Of a stretch of DNA of 64,000 bases, positions 10,301-21,124 are shown one piece after another. The position numbers were made by a program, and so were the translations under genes. Below the pieces are notes generated by a model that was not told the origin of the DNA, ran no database searches, and saw only the letters and a list, made by a program, of their open reading frames with translations. Positions within the stretch are counted from its first letter, which is position 1; the number at the start of each line of letters is the position of its first letter. The stretch comes from Rhodococcus zopfii NBRC 100606 = JCM 9919. GTDB lineage: Bacteria > Actinomycetota > Actinomycetes > Mycobacteriales > Mycobacteriaceae. The DNA lies in NCBI RefSeq assembly GCF_001895025.1, contig NZ_BCXI01000023.1:54072-118071 (forward strand), read 5' to 3'.

Positions 10301-12097
10301 CCCGATGCCGCCCGCTCCTACGCCGAACGGCGCCGGCTGTTCGACCTGCCCCGGTCCTCGTGGGCCGACTACGAGCCGGCACTGATCGGTGCCGGTGGCG
10401 GTGTGTGGGAACGCACCCGCAAGTCGATTCCGCTCGCGCCGCAGGCCCGGGCCGTGCTGGGGTTGCCGGAGGAGGTCACCGAGCTCCGTCCGCCCGACCT
10501 GATCCGGGCGATCCTGCGCGCCCCCGTCGACCTGCTGTGGAACGGCGGCATCGGCACCTACGTCAAGGCGAGCACCGAGACGCACGCGGACGTCGGCGAC
10601 AAGGGCAACGACGCGGTCCGCGTCGACGGCGACGAGATCCGGGCGCGGGTGATGGGGGAGGGCGGCAACCTGGGTGTGACCCCCCGCGGCCGCATCGAAT
10701 ACGCCCGCGCCGGCGGCAAGATCAATACCGACGCGATCGACAACTCCGCCGGGGTGGACTGTTCCGACCACGAGGTCAACATCAAGATCCTGCTCGATTC
10801 GATGGTCACCGCCGGGGAACTGCCCGCGTCCGAACGCAATCCGCTGCTCGAATCCATGACCGACGACGTCGCCCGGCTCGTCCTCGCCGACAACATCGCC
10901 CAGAACGGGGTGCTCGGCGTGTCGCGGGCATCGGCGCCGGCGCTGCTCGCCGTGCACCAGCGGCAGCTCAACGCCCTCGTCGCCGACCGCGGCCTGGACC
11001 GGGCCCTCGAGGCGCTGCCGGACAACGAGGAGATCGAACTGCGCCTCGAGGCCGGTGAGGGACTGTCCTCACCGGAGCTGTGCACGCTGCTCGCCCACGT
11101 CAAACTCGCGCTCGTCGACGACCTGCTCGACACCGACCTGCCCGACAGCGACACATTCGCCGGCCGGCTGCCCGGATACTTCCCGGAACCGCTGCGGCAG
11201 CGGTTCCGGACCGGCATCAAGGCGCATCCGCTGCGCCGGCAGATCGTCGCGACGATCCTCGCCAACGAAACCGTCGACAACGGCGGCATCAGCTACGTGT
11301 ACCGGCTGAGCGAGGACACGGGGGCGTCGAGCACCGACGCGATCCGCGCCTACGCGGCGGTCACCGAGATCTTCGGGCTGCCGCAGTTGTGGGCGCGCAT
11401 CCGCGGCGCGAACATCCCCACCGACCTCGCCGACGATCTGCTGCTCGAAACCAACCGGGTGCTCGACCGGGCGTCGCGGTGGCTGCTGTCGAACCGCCCG
11501 CAGCCGCTGGCCGTCGGCGCCGAGATCAGCCGCTACCGGTCTGCGTTCGCGCAGCTCGCCCCGCGGGTGGGGGAATGGATGCGGGGCCACCATCGCGAGG
11601 ATCTGGGCACCCGGATGGAGCCGCTGCTCTCGCGGGGTGCCCCGCGCGCCCTCACCGAGGACGTGTTCCGGCTCCTCGATCAGTTCCCGCTGCTCGACGT
11701 CATCGACATCGCCGACATCCTCGAACGCGACGAGGACGTCGTCGCCGAGCTGTACTACGCGATGGACGCCCACCTCGGCGTCGACCGGCTCCTGTCGGCG
11801 GTGTCCGACCTCGACCGGGGCGATCGCTGGCATTCGCTCGCGCGGCTCGCGTTGCGCGACGAACTCTACGGATCGCTGCGGGCGCTGATCCGCGACGTGC
11901 TCGTCGGCACCGAACCGGGGGAGACCAGCGTCGAGATGATCGAGGACTGGGAGTTGTCGAACGGGTCCCGGCTCGTGCGTGCGAGGGCGGCGCTCGACGA
12001 GATATTCGCGTCTGGAAACCTGGATCTGGCCACCCTGCTGGTGGCGGCACGGCAGATCAGGACCATGGTGCGCGCGGGCGCACCCGATCGGAGGTAG
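7310..12097 (+). CDS. gdh: NAD-specific glutamate dehydrogenase, large (180-kDa class)
   Basis: A 1595-residue enzyme of the large GDH class, which oxidises L-glutamate to 2-oxoglutarate and ammonia with NAD. The long N-terminal half holds ACT-like regulatory segments. The catalytic core is recognisable at RGGLRWSDRREDYRTE and in VPVGAKGGFVVKK, where the invariant lysine sits, and further at GIGDMSGDVFGNGML and GGIGTYVKAS. The length matches the family (about 1600). The start is the ATG at 7310 with AAGGAG 7 nt upstream; a GTG six bases earlier is too close to that site. It lies between two thioesterase genes as in M. tuberculosis Rv2475c-Rv2477c. Allosteric control by amino acids is known for the family. 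Confidence 0.97.
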   Translation: MAESPVSHGVSSDLEVLQRAYRQGDGDLAEMRRAVAAHLELGRHRPAGTAVTHVHRNGRREGVGPAVQIVTDDMPLLVESVTALLDRLGVTVGDVVHPIFGARRGPSGELVALTADPAGEGTTAESWMHVQLHPTTADSALDALDAELPVVLADVRQVVVDTEAMQDRGRELGAYLDALATDPPGTRTVEELTETAALLRWLAQGNYTLLGYRQYELGEPDGHGARRAHPVPGSGLGVLRDEAAHDPIDLPAVDEPADRPMLVLTQGSLPATVHRSVYPYFVDVAILDDRGRIVGEHRFLGVLTVTALHENVLDIPMLSRRVRGAIARSGVPMSSFTGQAMLEIIQSMPRIELFSMDSDTLYDTVSSVVGMRRQVRLFVRVDPFGRYVSCLVYLPRDRYTTRVRTAMQQILLREYGGGTIDYTARVTEGDLALLHVTIRSAAGAPEVRVDTSEAERQRIQALLAEASRSWDDRLVEIAAADPAFDPALVKRYADVLPDGYKEDFGPAHALADVARLEALRADSIDMLLYRPDHAAPRRWRFALYIGSEGITLSRVLPALQSLGVDVVDERPYQIIRADRMSCWIYDFGLDLPVDVDPEMSVPQRFTDAFEAVWHGDAASDRFNELVLRAGLTWRRAAMLRAYAKYLKQAGFPYSEYRIAGVLLAVPETTGLFVELFETMFDPELIPAVSAARERDLVAALTRAIDTVAGLDADRILRGLFALIQATLRTNYFVPVGDRDAAGRVLTFKLDPTGIDELPRPRPKFEMFVYAPDVEGVHLRFGPVARGGLRWSDRREDYRTEILGLAKAQAVKNAVIVPVGAKGGFVVKKPVAPTGDAAADRVAARVQGERCYRRFIAGMLEVTDNLDRTTNAAIPPARVVRRDGDDTYLVVAADKGTASFSDLANEVAREHRFWLDDAFASGGSAGYDHKEMGITARGAWESVKRHFAEFGVDTQTRDFTVVGIGDMSGDVFGNGMLLSEHIRLVAAFDHRHIFLDPDPDAARSYAERRRLFDLPRSSWADYEPALIGAGGGVWERTRKSIPLAPQARAVLGLPEEVTELRPPDLIRAILRAPVDLLWNGGIGTYVKASTETHADVGDKGNDAVRVDGDEIRARVMGEGGNLGVTPRGRIEYARAGGKINTDAIDNSAGVDCSDHEVNIKILLDSMVTAGELPASERNPLLESMTDDVARLVLADNIAQNGVLGVSRASAPALLAVHQRQLNALVADRGLDRALEALPDNEEIELRLEAGEGLSSPELCTLLAHVKLALVDDLLDTDLPDSDTFAGRLPGYFPEPLRQRFRTGIKAHPLRRQIVATILANETVDNGGISYVYRLSEDTGASSTDAIRAYAAVTEIFGLPQLWARIRGANIPTDLADDLLLETNRVLDRASRWLLSNRPQPLAVGAEISRYRSAFAQLAPRVGEWMRGHHREDLGTRMEPLLSRGAPRALTEDVFRLLDQFPLLDVIDIADILERDEDVVAELYYAMDAHLGVDRLLSAVSDLDRGDRWHSLARLALRDELYGSLRALIRDVLVGTEPGETSVEMIEDWELSNGSRLVRARAALDEIFASGNLDLATLLVAARQIRTMVRAGAPDRR

Positions 12098-12100
12098 CAC

Positions 12101-12535
12101 GTGAAGGATGCGGCCGAGCAGTTCGGGTTCCGGACCGAGGTGGTGGTGCGCTGGTCCGACATGGACGCCTTCCAGCACGTCAACCACGCGCGGATGGTGA
12201 CCCTGCTCGAGGAAGCCCGCATCCCGTGGCTGTTCGCCGACGGCCGGCCCACCGTCAACCTGCGCGACGGCGCCGTGATCGCCGACCTGCACGTGCGATA
12301 CCGAGGACAGTTGCGGCACGAGGACAGCCCGCTGGACGTGGTTATGTGGACCGAACAGGTGCGTGCGGTCGACTTCACCATCGGCTACGAGGTGCGGCCC
12401 GGCGGAGCACCGGTCGACACGCCACCGGCGATCGTCGCGTCGACGCAGATCGCCGCGTTCGACATCGGCACCCAGAGATTGCGGCGGCTCACCGCCGCCG
12501 AACGCGAATTCCTGCAGCGGTGGCGGCGTGACTGA
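12101..12535 (+). CDS. Acyl-CoA thioesterase, 4HBT family (Rv2475c-like)
   Basis: A 144-residue hotdog thioesterase. The motif VRWSDMDAFQHVNHARMVTLLEEAR contains the 4HBT active-site Asp and the HVNH stretch. The GTG start at 12101 lies 3 bp after the gdh stop and is preceded by GGAGG, so it is co-transcribed with gdh. Its last 8 bp overlap the next gene. The closest positional equivalent is Rv2475c. The substrate is not evident. Confidence 0.88.
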   Translation: MKDAAEQFGFRTEVVVRWSDMDAFQHVNHARMVTLLEEARIPWLFADGRPTVNLRDGAVIADLHVRYRGQLRHEDSPLDVVMWTEQVRAVDFTIGYEVRPGGAPVDTPPAIVASTQIAAFDIGTQRLRRLTAAEREFLQRWRRD

Positions 12536-13226
12536 CGCGGCCTCCGCGGAACGGCGGGTCCGCATCCCGGCCGCGCACGACCGCGCCGACCTCGCGACCT
12601 TCCTGGGCCGGGCGTTGCGGCTCGACGAGTCGACCGTGGTGCGGCTGCACCGTCGACGCGACGGGCTGATCGCGGCCTGGGTGCGCACGGGCTTCGACGC
12701 GCTGGCCGTGCGGGTCCTGTCCGGCGCCGTCACCCCGGCCGACACGTGCGTCGCCGCGGACGGGCTGCGCGCGGCGCTCACCGCACCCGGCGCGGGAGAG
12801 AGCATCGACCCGGGCTGGGCGGTCGATTCGGCGTGGCGGGGGTCGCTGCCGCCGGAGGAGGGCTACGTCCACGTCGACGACGTGCCCGCCCGAGTGCTCG
12901 TCGACCTCGCCCAGCGCGGCGTCGCGGTGACCCGGGAACAGGGCGCGCAGGGACCGCCGGTGTCGTTGCTTGCACAGGAGGTGCTCGAGGTCAGCGGCGG
13001 CGGCACGACGGTCGGGGTGCCCATGCGGCTGGTGTTCGCGCTCAACGGCATGGGTTTCGTGCCCACCGGATCGACGGCCGGTGCGACCGCCGAGATCGAC
13101 CTCGCGCGCATCGATCCCGCCGAGGTGGTGCGGGTGCGGGCCACCGCGACCTGGCTGCGGCTCGACGCACGCTACGGTTCGGTGTACCTGCGCCGCGGCG
13201 GGGGAATAGGTCTGAACGTGCTGTGA
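12528..13226 (+). CDS. Conserved actinobacterial protein of unknown function (Rv2474c-like position)
   Basis: A 232-residue soluble protein without signal peptide or membrane segment. I do not recognise a domain. It is Ala/Val/Arg-rich with a central GYVHVDDVPARVLVDLAQRG segment. The GTG start at 12528 overlaps the thioesterase stop, so the two are translationally coupled. An in-frame extension to 12363 is only the shadow of the thioesterase. Its position after the gdh-associated thioesterase matches M. tuberculosis Rv2474c, which is also uncharacterised. It ends 19 bp from the convergent aglA stop. Confidence 0.75.
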   Translation: MTDAASAERRVRIPAAHDRADLATFLGRALRLDESTVVRLHRRRDGLIAAWVRTGFDALAVRVLSGAVTPADTCVAADGLRAALTAPGAGESIDPGWAVDSAWRGSLPPEEGYVHVDDVPARVLVDLAQRGVAVTREQGAQGPPVSLLAQEVLEVSGGGTTVGVPMRLVFALNGMGFVPTGSTAGATAEIDLARIDPAEVVRVRATATWLRLDARYGSVYLRRGGGIGLNVL

Positions 13227-13245
13227 CGCAATATATTTCGTAGCT

Positions 13246-14886
13246 TCACAGCAACCAGACCGCGCTGTTCGGCGGGAGTTGGGTGTCCACCCCGGGTGTG
13301 CTCGCGAGCAGCACCGCGCCCGGGGGCAGCGGCACCGGAACGTCGGTGGTGTTGAGCGCGCACGTCAGTCCGCCGTGCCGCCGGAACGCCAGGCAGCCGG
13401 GTGGGCTTCCATACCAATCGATCCCGCCGGACAGCTCCGGGCGGCGACGGCGCAGCTCGAGCGCCGACCGGTACAGCGACAGCATCGACGTCACGTCCTC
13501 GAGTTGCCGTTCGGCGGTCAGCGCCGCCCAGCTCTCCGGTTGCGGCAACCAGCCCTGCGTGGCCGCGGTGAACCCGAACGGCGGCCGGTCGCCCTGCCAC
13601 GGCAGCGGCACCCGGCAGCCGTCCCGGCCCCGGTCGGTGTGGCCGGACCGTGTCCACACCGGATCCTGCAGCGCCTCGTCGGGCAGGTCGACGTCGGCGA
13701 GCCCCAGCTCGGCACCGTTGTAGACGAACACCGCCCCCGGCAGTGCCAGTTCGACGAGGATCATCGCGCGAGCCCGCGCGATTCCGATCGGACCGCCCCC
13801 GAACCGGGTGACCTCCCGCGAGACATCGTGGTTGGACAGGGTCCACGTCGGGGTCCCCTGCACCGGAGCGACCGCGGCGAGCGAACCGTCGATCGCCGCC
13901 CGGATCGCGGTCGCGTCCCACCCCGTCAGCGCGAGGTGGAAATCGAATCCGAGGTGCAGTTCGTCCGGGCGCAGATACTCCGCGAACCGCTGGGGGTCGT
14001 GCACCCAGATCTCGCCGATCGCCACCGCGTGCGGGTACTCGTCGAAGATCTTCCGGATCCGCCGGTGGATGTCGTGCACGTTCGGATCGTTGAACCGAGG
14101 GTCGGTGTCGAAGTGCGAGAGCAGCTTGTTCGACTGCCACCCGTCGTGGTCGGGCAGGCCGTCCGGTTTGGCCATGCCGTGTGCGACGTCGATGCGGAAG
14201 CCGTCGACGCCGCGATCGAGCCAGAACCGCAGCGTCCGTTCCAGGTCGGCGAAGACTTCTTCGTTTCCCCAGTTCAGGTCGGGTTGTTCGGGGGCGAAGA
14301 GATGCAGGTACCACTGGCCGGGTCGGCCCTGGTGTTGCTGGCCGGGTCGGCCCTGGTGTTGCTGGCCGTCGGGGTCGGTGATGCGTGTCCAGGCGGGACC
14401 ACCGAAGATGCTCGGCCAGTTGTTCGGCGGCTCGTCGCCGTCCGGTCCGCGACCGTCCCGGAAGTGGTAGCGGGCGCGTTCGCGGCTGCCCGGCGGGGCG
14501 GCGAGGGCGGCGGCGAACCAGGGGTGTGCGCTGCTGGTGTGGTTCGGCACCAGATCCATCACCACGCGGATCCGCCGGGCGTGTGCTTCCCGGACGAGTT
14601 CGTCGAAGTCGTCGAGATCGCCGAACAGTGGGTCGATGTCGCGGGGGTCGGACACGTCGTAGCCGTGATCGGCCATCGGGGACCGCATCACCGGGTTCAG
14701 CCAGATCGCATCGGCGCCGAGCAGTTCGATGTAGCCGAGGCGGTCACGAATACCGGCGAGGTCGCCGATGCCGTCGCCGTCCGTGTCGGCGAACGAGCGC
14801 GGATAGATCTGGTAGAAGACGGCATCGCGCCACCAGGGCACCGGAGCGGGAGGCTCCGGGGACGAAGTGCTGTGCGGCCGGGACAC
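13246..14886 (-). CDS. aglA: Alpha-glucosidase, GH13 family
   Basis: A 546-residue glycoside hydrolase of the oligo-1,6-glucosidase/trehalose-hydrolase type. The four GH13 regions are intact: DLVPNHT at 111-117, GFRIDVAHG with nucleophile Asp233, GEIW with acid/base Glu292, and SNHD at 351-354. The N-terminal FYQIYPRSFADTDGDGIGDL is typical. There is no signal peptide, so it acts in the cytoplasm on imported or stored glucosides. Residues 174-190 contain an 8-residue tandem duplication (QQHQGRPG twice) in the loop domain between beta strand 3 and helix 3. It runs convergent to the Rv2474c-like gene and corresponds to Rv2471. Confidence 0.93.
   Translation of the reverse strand: MSRPHSTSSPEPPAPVPWWRDAVFYQIYPRSFADTDGDGIGDLAGIRDRLGYIELLGADAIWLNPVMRSPMADHGYDVSDPRDIDPLFGDLDDFDELVREAHARRIRVVMDLVPNHTSSAHPWFAAALAAPPGSRERARYHFRDGRGPDGDEPPNNWPSIFGGPAWTRITDPDGQQHQGRPGQQHQGRPGQWYLHLFAPEQPDLNWGNEEVFADLERTLRFWLDRGVDGFRIDVAHGMAKPDGLPDHDGWQSNKLLSHFDTDPRFNDPNVHDIHRRIRKIFDEYPHAVAIGEIWVHDPQRFAEYLRPDELHLGFDFHLALTGWDATAIRAAIDGSLAAVAPVQGTPTWTLSNHDVSREVTRFGGGPIGIARARAMILVELALPGAVFVYNGAELGLADVDLPDEALQDPVWTRSGHTDRGRDGCRVPLPWQGDRPPFGFTAATQGWLPQPESWAALTAERQLEDVTSMLSLYRSALELRRRRPELSGGIDWYGSPPGCLAFRRHGGLTCALNTTDVPVPLPPGAVLLASTPGVDTQLPPNSAVWLL
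14314..14361. repeat. 24-bp tandem duplication inside aglA
   Basis: The unit CTGGCCGGGTCGGCCCTGGT plus GTTG occurs twice without a mismatch (14314-14337 and 14338-14361), followed by a partial third copy. It is in frame and adds eight residues (QQHQGRPG read on the coding strand). Confidence 0.85.
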
Positions 14887-14995
14887 CGGGATATCGTGTC
14901 AAATCTCGGAGCCGTGTGCGGATGCGGCCGGAAAACCCGCGTGAAGCCGCATCGGTGGTGGCTGCACGGCCGGGTCGCCCTGTTCCGCGGCGGCC

Positions 14996-15388
14996 TCAGA
15001 CGGGTGAGTTCATCAGCGAATCGGCCGCCATGTCGATGTAGTCGACGAGTCGGCGCCGATGCGCGGCGTCGAGCGTGGCGTCGTCGATGGAGGCGATCGC
15101 GACGTGCATACAGCGCAGCCACGCGTCCCGCTCGATCGGACCGATCTTGAACGGGTGGTGGCGCATCCGCAGCCGCGGATGTCCCCGTTCCTCGGAGTAG
15201 GTGCGGGGACCACCCCAGTACTGTTCGAGGAACATGCGCATGCGGCGCTCCGCCGGGCCCAGATCCTCCTCCGGGTACAGCGGCCGGACGATCTCGTCCT
15301 GGGCGACCTCTTCGTAGAAGCGCGCGGTGATCTTCCGGAACGTCTCGGCGCCGCCGATCGCGTCGTAGAAGGTCTGCTCGTCACTCAT
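14996..15388 (-). CDS. glbO: Group II truncated hemoglobin (trHbO)
   Basis: A 130-residue 2-on-2 globin that binds O2 tightly and is linked in mycobacteria to oxygen handling and peroxide/NO chemistry at the membrane. All key positions of GlbO are found at an offset of two from the M. tuberculosis numbering: B10 Tyr25, CD1 Tyr38, proximal F8 His77 and G8 Trp90 (in IERDAW). The WGGP motif is at 58-61. It lies 109 bp upstream of aglA on the same strand, as in M. tuberculosis (Rv2470-Rv2471). The ATG start at 15388 gives the normal family N-terminus. Confidence 0.95.
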   Translation of the reverse strand: MSDEQTFYDAIGGAETFRKITARFYEEVAQDEIVRPLYPEEDLGPAERRMRMFLEQYWGGPRTYSEERGHPRLRMRHHPFKIGPIERDAWLRCMHVAIASIDDATLDAAHRRRLVDYIDMAADSLMNSPV

Positions 15389-15553
15389 CGTTTCTCACCA
15401 TTCCCTCTCGCTCGCCCATTGTGCCCGGTTCCGCCGCGGGGCCGCCGCCGGGGCGGTACCGGATGTTCACCATGGCGACCACATCCGTCGGCGAATTCGG
15501 GGTGCGATGTCGGGGCATCCGTGGTGCACTATTCCCAGTCTTCCGGAGGTCGC

Positions 15554-16180
15554 ATGAAGCATCGCAGCAGCGCGCATCGACAACTCCCGCCCACGGAGGC
15601 CCTCGACGGGGTTCCGGGGGCCAACACTCTGCGTGTCCTGCGCGACCCGGGTGCCGTACCGGACTGGTTCGGGCTGCGGGTGCTGCTGCTCAACGCCACC
15701 TACGAACCTCTGACCGCGCTGCCGGCGCGCCGCGCGGTGGTGCTCATGACCTGCGGCAAAGCCGACACCGTGCACGAGGATCCGCTGGCGCCGGTCGTGC
15801 GCTCGGCGGACCGATCGATGCAGCTTCCGTCGGTGATCCGGCTACGCACCTTCGTCCGGGTGCCCCACCACGCGCGGGTGCCGATGACCCGGGCCGCGCT
15901 CATGCACCGTGACGGCAACCGGTGCGCCTACTGCGGTGCCCGGGCGGAAACGATCGATCACGTCGTCCCGCGCAGCCGCGGCGGGGAGCATTCGTGGGAG
16001 AACTGCGTCGCCTGCTGCGCGCCGTGCAATCACAAGAAAGCCGACCGTCTGCTCGGCGAACTGGGCTGGACACTGCGGGCCGCACTGGTACCACCGAAAG
16101 GCCGGCACTGGCGTCTGCTGGCCACTTTGCCGGAGCTGCATCCGACCTGGCTGCCGTATCTGGGAGAGGGCGCCGCCTGA
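15554..16180 (+). CDS. HNH endonuclease family protein (Rv2469c-like)
   Basis: A 208-residue protein. The N-terminal part contains the LRVLLLNATYEPLTALPARRAVVLM segment typical of a widespread actinobacterial HNH subfamily. The C-terminal HNH domain begins at CAYCGARAETIDHVVPRSRGG and ends with CCAPCNHKKADR, giving the two zinc-binding CxxC pairs and the catalytic DH. The start ATG at 15554 follows GGAGGT. The true nucleic-acid target is unknown; its conservation in this housekeeping block argues for a cellular rather than a mobile-element role. It diverges from glbO, with 165 bp between. Confidence 0.9.
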   Translation: MKHRSSAHRQLPPTEALDGVPGANTLRVLRDPGAVPDWFGLRVLLLNATYEPLTALPARRAVVLMTCGKADTVHEDPLAPVVRSADRSMQLPSVIRLRTFVRVPHHARVPMTRAALMHRDGNRCAYCGARAETIDHVVPRSRGGEHSWENCVACCAPCNHKKADRLLGELGWTLRAALVPPKGRHWRLLATLPELHPTWLPYLGEGAA

Positions 16181-16231
16181 GCGCATCGTGAACATCTCGG
16201 GCCAAGTGCGCCGGGATGGTACCGCCTGGGC

Positions 16232-16237
16232 TACCGT
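16232..16237 (+). promoter_or_regulatory. -10 element TACCGT for a leaderless ctaJ transcript
   Basis: TACCGT ends 7 nt before the GTG at 16245, with no ribosome-binding site between. It matches the TANNNT leaderless pattern seen at three other genes of the backbone. Confidence 0.45.
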
Positions 16238-16244
16238 TTGCGGT

Positions 16245-16502
16245 GTGAGCATTCTCGAGACAACCCTCATATTCGTGGGCATCCCGTTGCTGGTGATCCT
16301 GATCCTCGCGGGGCTGGGCTACATCGGGCCGCGATACACGGCCAAGGATCCGGCCGAGTACAAGCTCGGCGACAAGTGGGATCACGAGCCGGTGCTGTGG
16401 AGCGCTGTCGACGAGGTGGCCGGGCGCGGGCACCACGGTGGACACGGACACGCCGGTTCGGCGACGGAACTGATCGGAGGTACCGCAAGTGGCAAGTGGT
16501 GA
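16245..16502 (+). CDS. ctaJ: Small membrane protein, probable cytochrome oxidase subunit CtaJ
   Basis: An 85-residue protein with one N-terminal membrane helix (LIFVGIPLLVILILAGLGYI, about residues 7-26). A soluble tail follows with YKLGDKWDHEPVLWSAVDE and a His/Gly-rich end (RGHHGGHGHAG). This layout resembles the accessory subunit CtaJ found in the mycobacterial III2-IV2 respiratory supercomplex; I assign it from recalled sequence features only. It is translated from a GTG at 16245, and its 3' end overlaps the DUF5130 gene by 14 bp. If it is not CtaJ it is an uncharacterised single-pass protein. Confidence 0.6.
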   Translation: MSILETTLIFVGIPLLVILILAGLGYIGPRYTAKDPAEYKLGDKWDHEPVLWSAVDEVAGRGHHGGHGHAGSATELIGGTASGKW

Positions 16503-16965
16503 CGTGATCCATGCCCCGGCGATCGCGCCGGAGAATCTGCCGTACGCCGCCGCGCTGACGGCGAGCGGACGCATCTCGCGGGCCATCCCGCTCGGCGAGT
16601 CGTTCGACGAGAACCCGCCGTTCGCGATGTGGGACCTCGTCGCGCTCGACGACGCGCTTACCGACGCCACCCGCGCCACGAAGGTGCGGTTCAACGTGTA
16701 CATCGCGGATGCGGCGGACCCGGTATCGGCTACCGACGCCGTCTTCCCGCAGACGCCCGATGCGGCGGATTCGGTGCTCATCGCCGTGTACCCGAACCAG
16801 CGGTCGATCCAGATCCGCAGCGGCCGCGACGTCGCGGACCGCGTCACCGATCGTGTCGCCCAGCTCGGCGTGACCGCCGCGGTCGCATCGTTCGGCCAGG
16901 GCCAGCTTCTCGATGGCCTGGTCAGCGCCATTCGCGTCATGAGCAACGCGATCGTCGCGCCCTGA
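16489..16965 (+). CDS. DUF5130 family protein (Rv2468c-like)
   Basis: A 158-residue soluble protein of a mycolata-specific family. The GTG start at 16489 is preceded by GGAGGT and overlaps the small membrane gene, so the two are probably co-translated. Recognisable stretches are AIPLGESFDENPPFAMWDLV and VLIAVYPNQRSIQIRSGRDVADRV, which give the fold a TPM-like (phosphatase/repair-associated) look. No catalytic motif is evident. It is followed by a strong bidirectional hairpin and the convergent pepN. Confidence 0.75.
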   Translation: MASGDVIHAPAIAPENLPYAAALTASGRISRAIPLGESFDENPPFAMWDLVALDDALTDATRATKVRFNVYIADAADPVSATDAVFPQTPDAADSVLIAVYPNQRSIQIRSGRDVADRVTDRVAQLGVTAAVASFGQGQLLDGLVSAIRVMSNAIVAP

Positions 16966-16995
16966 TTTTCGGCGCTTCGGTCTCCAGCGCTTCCC

Positions 16996-17044
16996 GGTGA
17001 GGGGAACCTTCAGCCTGTTCAACAGGCTGAAGGTTCCCCTCACC
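16996..17044. terminator. Bidirectional terminator, 24-bp perfect stem
   Basis: The arms 16996-17019 and 17021-17044 are perfectly complementary around a single C, so the effective loop is 5-7 nt (CTGTTCAACAG at the tip). It lies between the convergent DUF5130 and pepN genes, 5 bp before the pepN stop. Confidence 0.9.
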
Positions 17045-17049
17045 CGGTT

Positions 17050-19632
<2,583 letters not shown>

Positions 19633-19724
19633 GAAGATCTCCTTCTCACGACGGGTTGCGACGGACCAATCCCATCATGCGCGGCCGCTGCGAACCGGAC
19701 GGACCCGCGGGCAGACCGCCGACC

Positions 19725-20957
19725 TCACCCTGCGAGACCGGCCAGCGCGACACCCGGATCGGCGAGCCGCGCCGGATCCACCGCCGCGCCGGAACCCACG
19801 AGCGTGCGGATGTCGTCGCCCGCATCCCAGATGTTCACGTTCATCCCGGCCCGCACCCGGTTGCCCGAATCGAGCCAGAACGCCAGGAACTGCAGGCCCG
19901 CGACATCGCCGCGGGTCACCACCGTCGCGTCGCGCGGCGCGTGCCCCACGTACTCCATGCCCAGGTCGTACTGGTCGGTGAAGAAGTAGGGGAGACGGTC
20001 GTACGACGCCGGGCGACCCAACATCGTCGCCGCCGCGACCGCGGGCTGGTTCAACGCGTTCGCCCAGTGTTCGACGCGGACCCGGCCGCCCAGCATCGGA
20101 TGCTCCGCCTCGGCGATGTCACCGACCGCGACGATGTCCGGATCGCTGGTGGTCAGCGTGCTGTCCACGAGCACACCGCCGTCGACGGCGAGCCCGGCGT
20201 CGCGCGCGACCTCGATGTTCGGCACCGCACCGACGGCGAGCAGCACCGCGTCGGCGGGCACGACACTGCCGTGGCCGAGGCGCACCCCGGTGGCGCGCCC
20301 GGATTCGACGACGATCTCCTCGACCGATGTCCGCACCCGCAGGTCGACGCCGTGCGCACGGTGCAGCCCCGCGAACACGGCACCGATCTCCGGGCCCAAT
20401 GCGGCCTGCAACGGCTGATCGGCCGTTTCGAGGACCGTCACGTCGGCGCCGTGCCCGCGGGCGTTCGCGGCGACCTCGAGTCCGATCCAGCCGGCGCCCA
20501 CGATCACGAGGCGGGCGCCGTCCGCCCGCACCACCGAGAGCAGCGCGTCGGCGTGGTCGACGGTGCGCAGGACGTGGACACCCGACGCGTCGGCTCCCGG
20601 CAGGGGGATGAGCCGGGGCCGCGAGCCCGTCGCGAGCGCCAGCTTGTCGTAGTGCAGCGTCGAGTCGTCCGGCAGCGTCACCGTGTGCGCCGCGGGGTCC
20701 AGCGCCGTGACGGTGGTGCCCAGCCGCAGTTCGACGCGGTGGTCGCGGTACCAGTCACCGCGCTGGACGGTGAAGTCCAGCAGCCGTTTGTCGCCGGCGA
20801 AGTACTCCTTCGACAGCGGCGGCCGCTCGTACGGCAGGTGCTCCTCGTCGCCGAGCAGCACGATGTGCCCGGCGAAATCGCGGGCGCGCAGTTCCTCGGC
20901 GGTCTTGGCTCCGGCCAGTCCCGCGCCGATGATCACGAACGTTTCTTCCGTAGGCAT
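19725..20957 (-). CDS. FAD-dependent NAD(P)H:ferredoxin reductase family oxidoreductase
   Basis: A 410-residue flavoprotein of the rhodocoxin/putidaredoxin reductase type. The FAD site is [17 protein letters not shown] near residue 8, and the NAD site is [17 protein letters not shown] around residue 150. [12 protein letters not shown] is the classic motif of this family. A second FAD motif, [12 protein letters not shown], follows. The start is the ATG at 20957; upstream in-frame codons lack the family N-terminus. It could reduce a [2Fe-2S] or 3Fe-4S ferredoxin such as that at 1825 or serve a general redox role. It diverges from the mycothiol-type reductase gene with a 167-bp shared promoter region. 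The partner is not known. Confidence 0.9.
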   Translation of the reverse strand: MPTEETFVIIGAGLAGAKTAEELRARDFAGHIVLLGDEEHLPYERPPLSKEYFAGDKRLLDFTVQRGDWYRDHRVELRLGTTVTALDPAAHTVTLPDDSTLHYDKLALATGSRPRLIPLPGADASGVHVLRTVDHADALLSVVRADGARLVIVGAGWIGLEVAANARGHGADVTVLETADQPLQAALGPEIGAVFAGLHRAHGVDLRVRTSVEEIVVESGRATGVRLGHGSVVPADAVLLAVGAVPNIEVARDAGLAVDGGVLVDSTLTTSDPDIVAVGDIAEAEHPMLGGRVRVEHWANALNQPAVAAATMLGRPASYDRLPYFFTDQYDLGMEYVGHAPRDATVVTRGDVAGLQFLAFWLDSGNRVRAGMNVNIWDAGDDIRTLVGSGAAVDPARLADPGVALAGLAG

Positions 20958-21033
20958 CGCAATCTCCCGTGTCACGAGTCGTGCGGGTTCGAACTCGACC
21001 GTACGGTGTGCCGTGCCGGGGCCGGCGTGGTTC

Positions 21034-21060
21034 GGGAAGAATCCGACAGGCGGCGGCGTT
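21034..21060 (+). promoter_or_regulatory. SigH/SigR-like promoter before the nitroreductase gene
   Basis: GGGAAG at 21034-21039 and GTT at 21058-21060 are separated by 18 nt, which fits the GGAA-N18-GTT pattern of the thiol-stress sigma factor SigH/SigR. The orthologue Rv2466c is known to be SigH-controlled, which supports the call. The site lies 65 bp upstream of the GTG start. Confidence 0.5.
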
Positions 21061-21082
21061 GTCTGTCGAAGGAAGCATCGGG

Positions 21083-21106
21083 TGTCGCCGACGTGTCGGC
21101 GACACG
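21083..21106. promoter_or_regulatory. 24-bp palindrome in the nitroreductase leader
   Basis: GTGTCGCCGAC and GTCGGCGACAC form a perfect 11-bp inverted repeat with a 2-bp centre. It lies downstream of the SigH-like promoter and 12 bp before the ribosome-binding site, so it may be a repressor site or an RNA hairpin controlling translation. Confidence 0.55.
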
Positions 21107-21124
21107 ACATCGGAGGAGAGTTCC

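Noticed and set aside
8543..10957. An 804-codon frame antisense to gdh
   Set aside because: It mirrors the gdh codons and has no recognisable domain or start signal.
19725..20957. Direct operon partner reductase for the P450
   Set aside because: It is 18 kb away in the conserved backbone; only functional pairing is possible and cannot be inferred from position.
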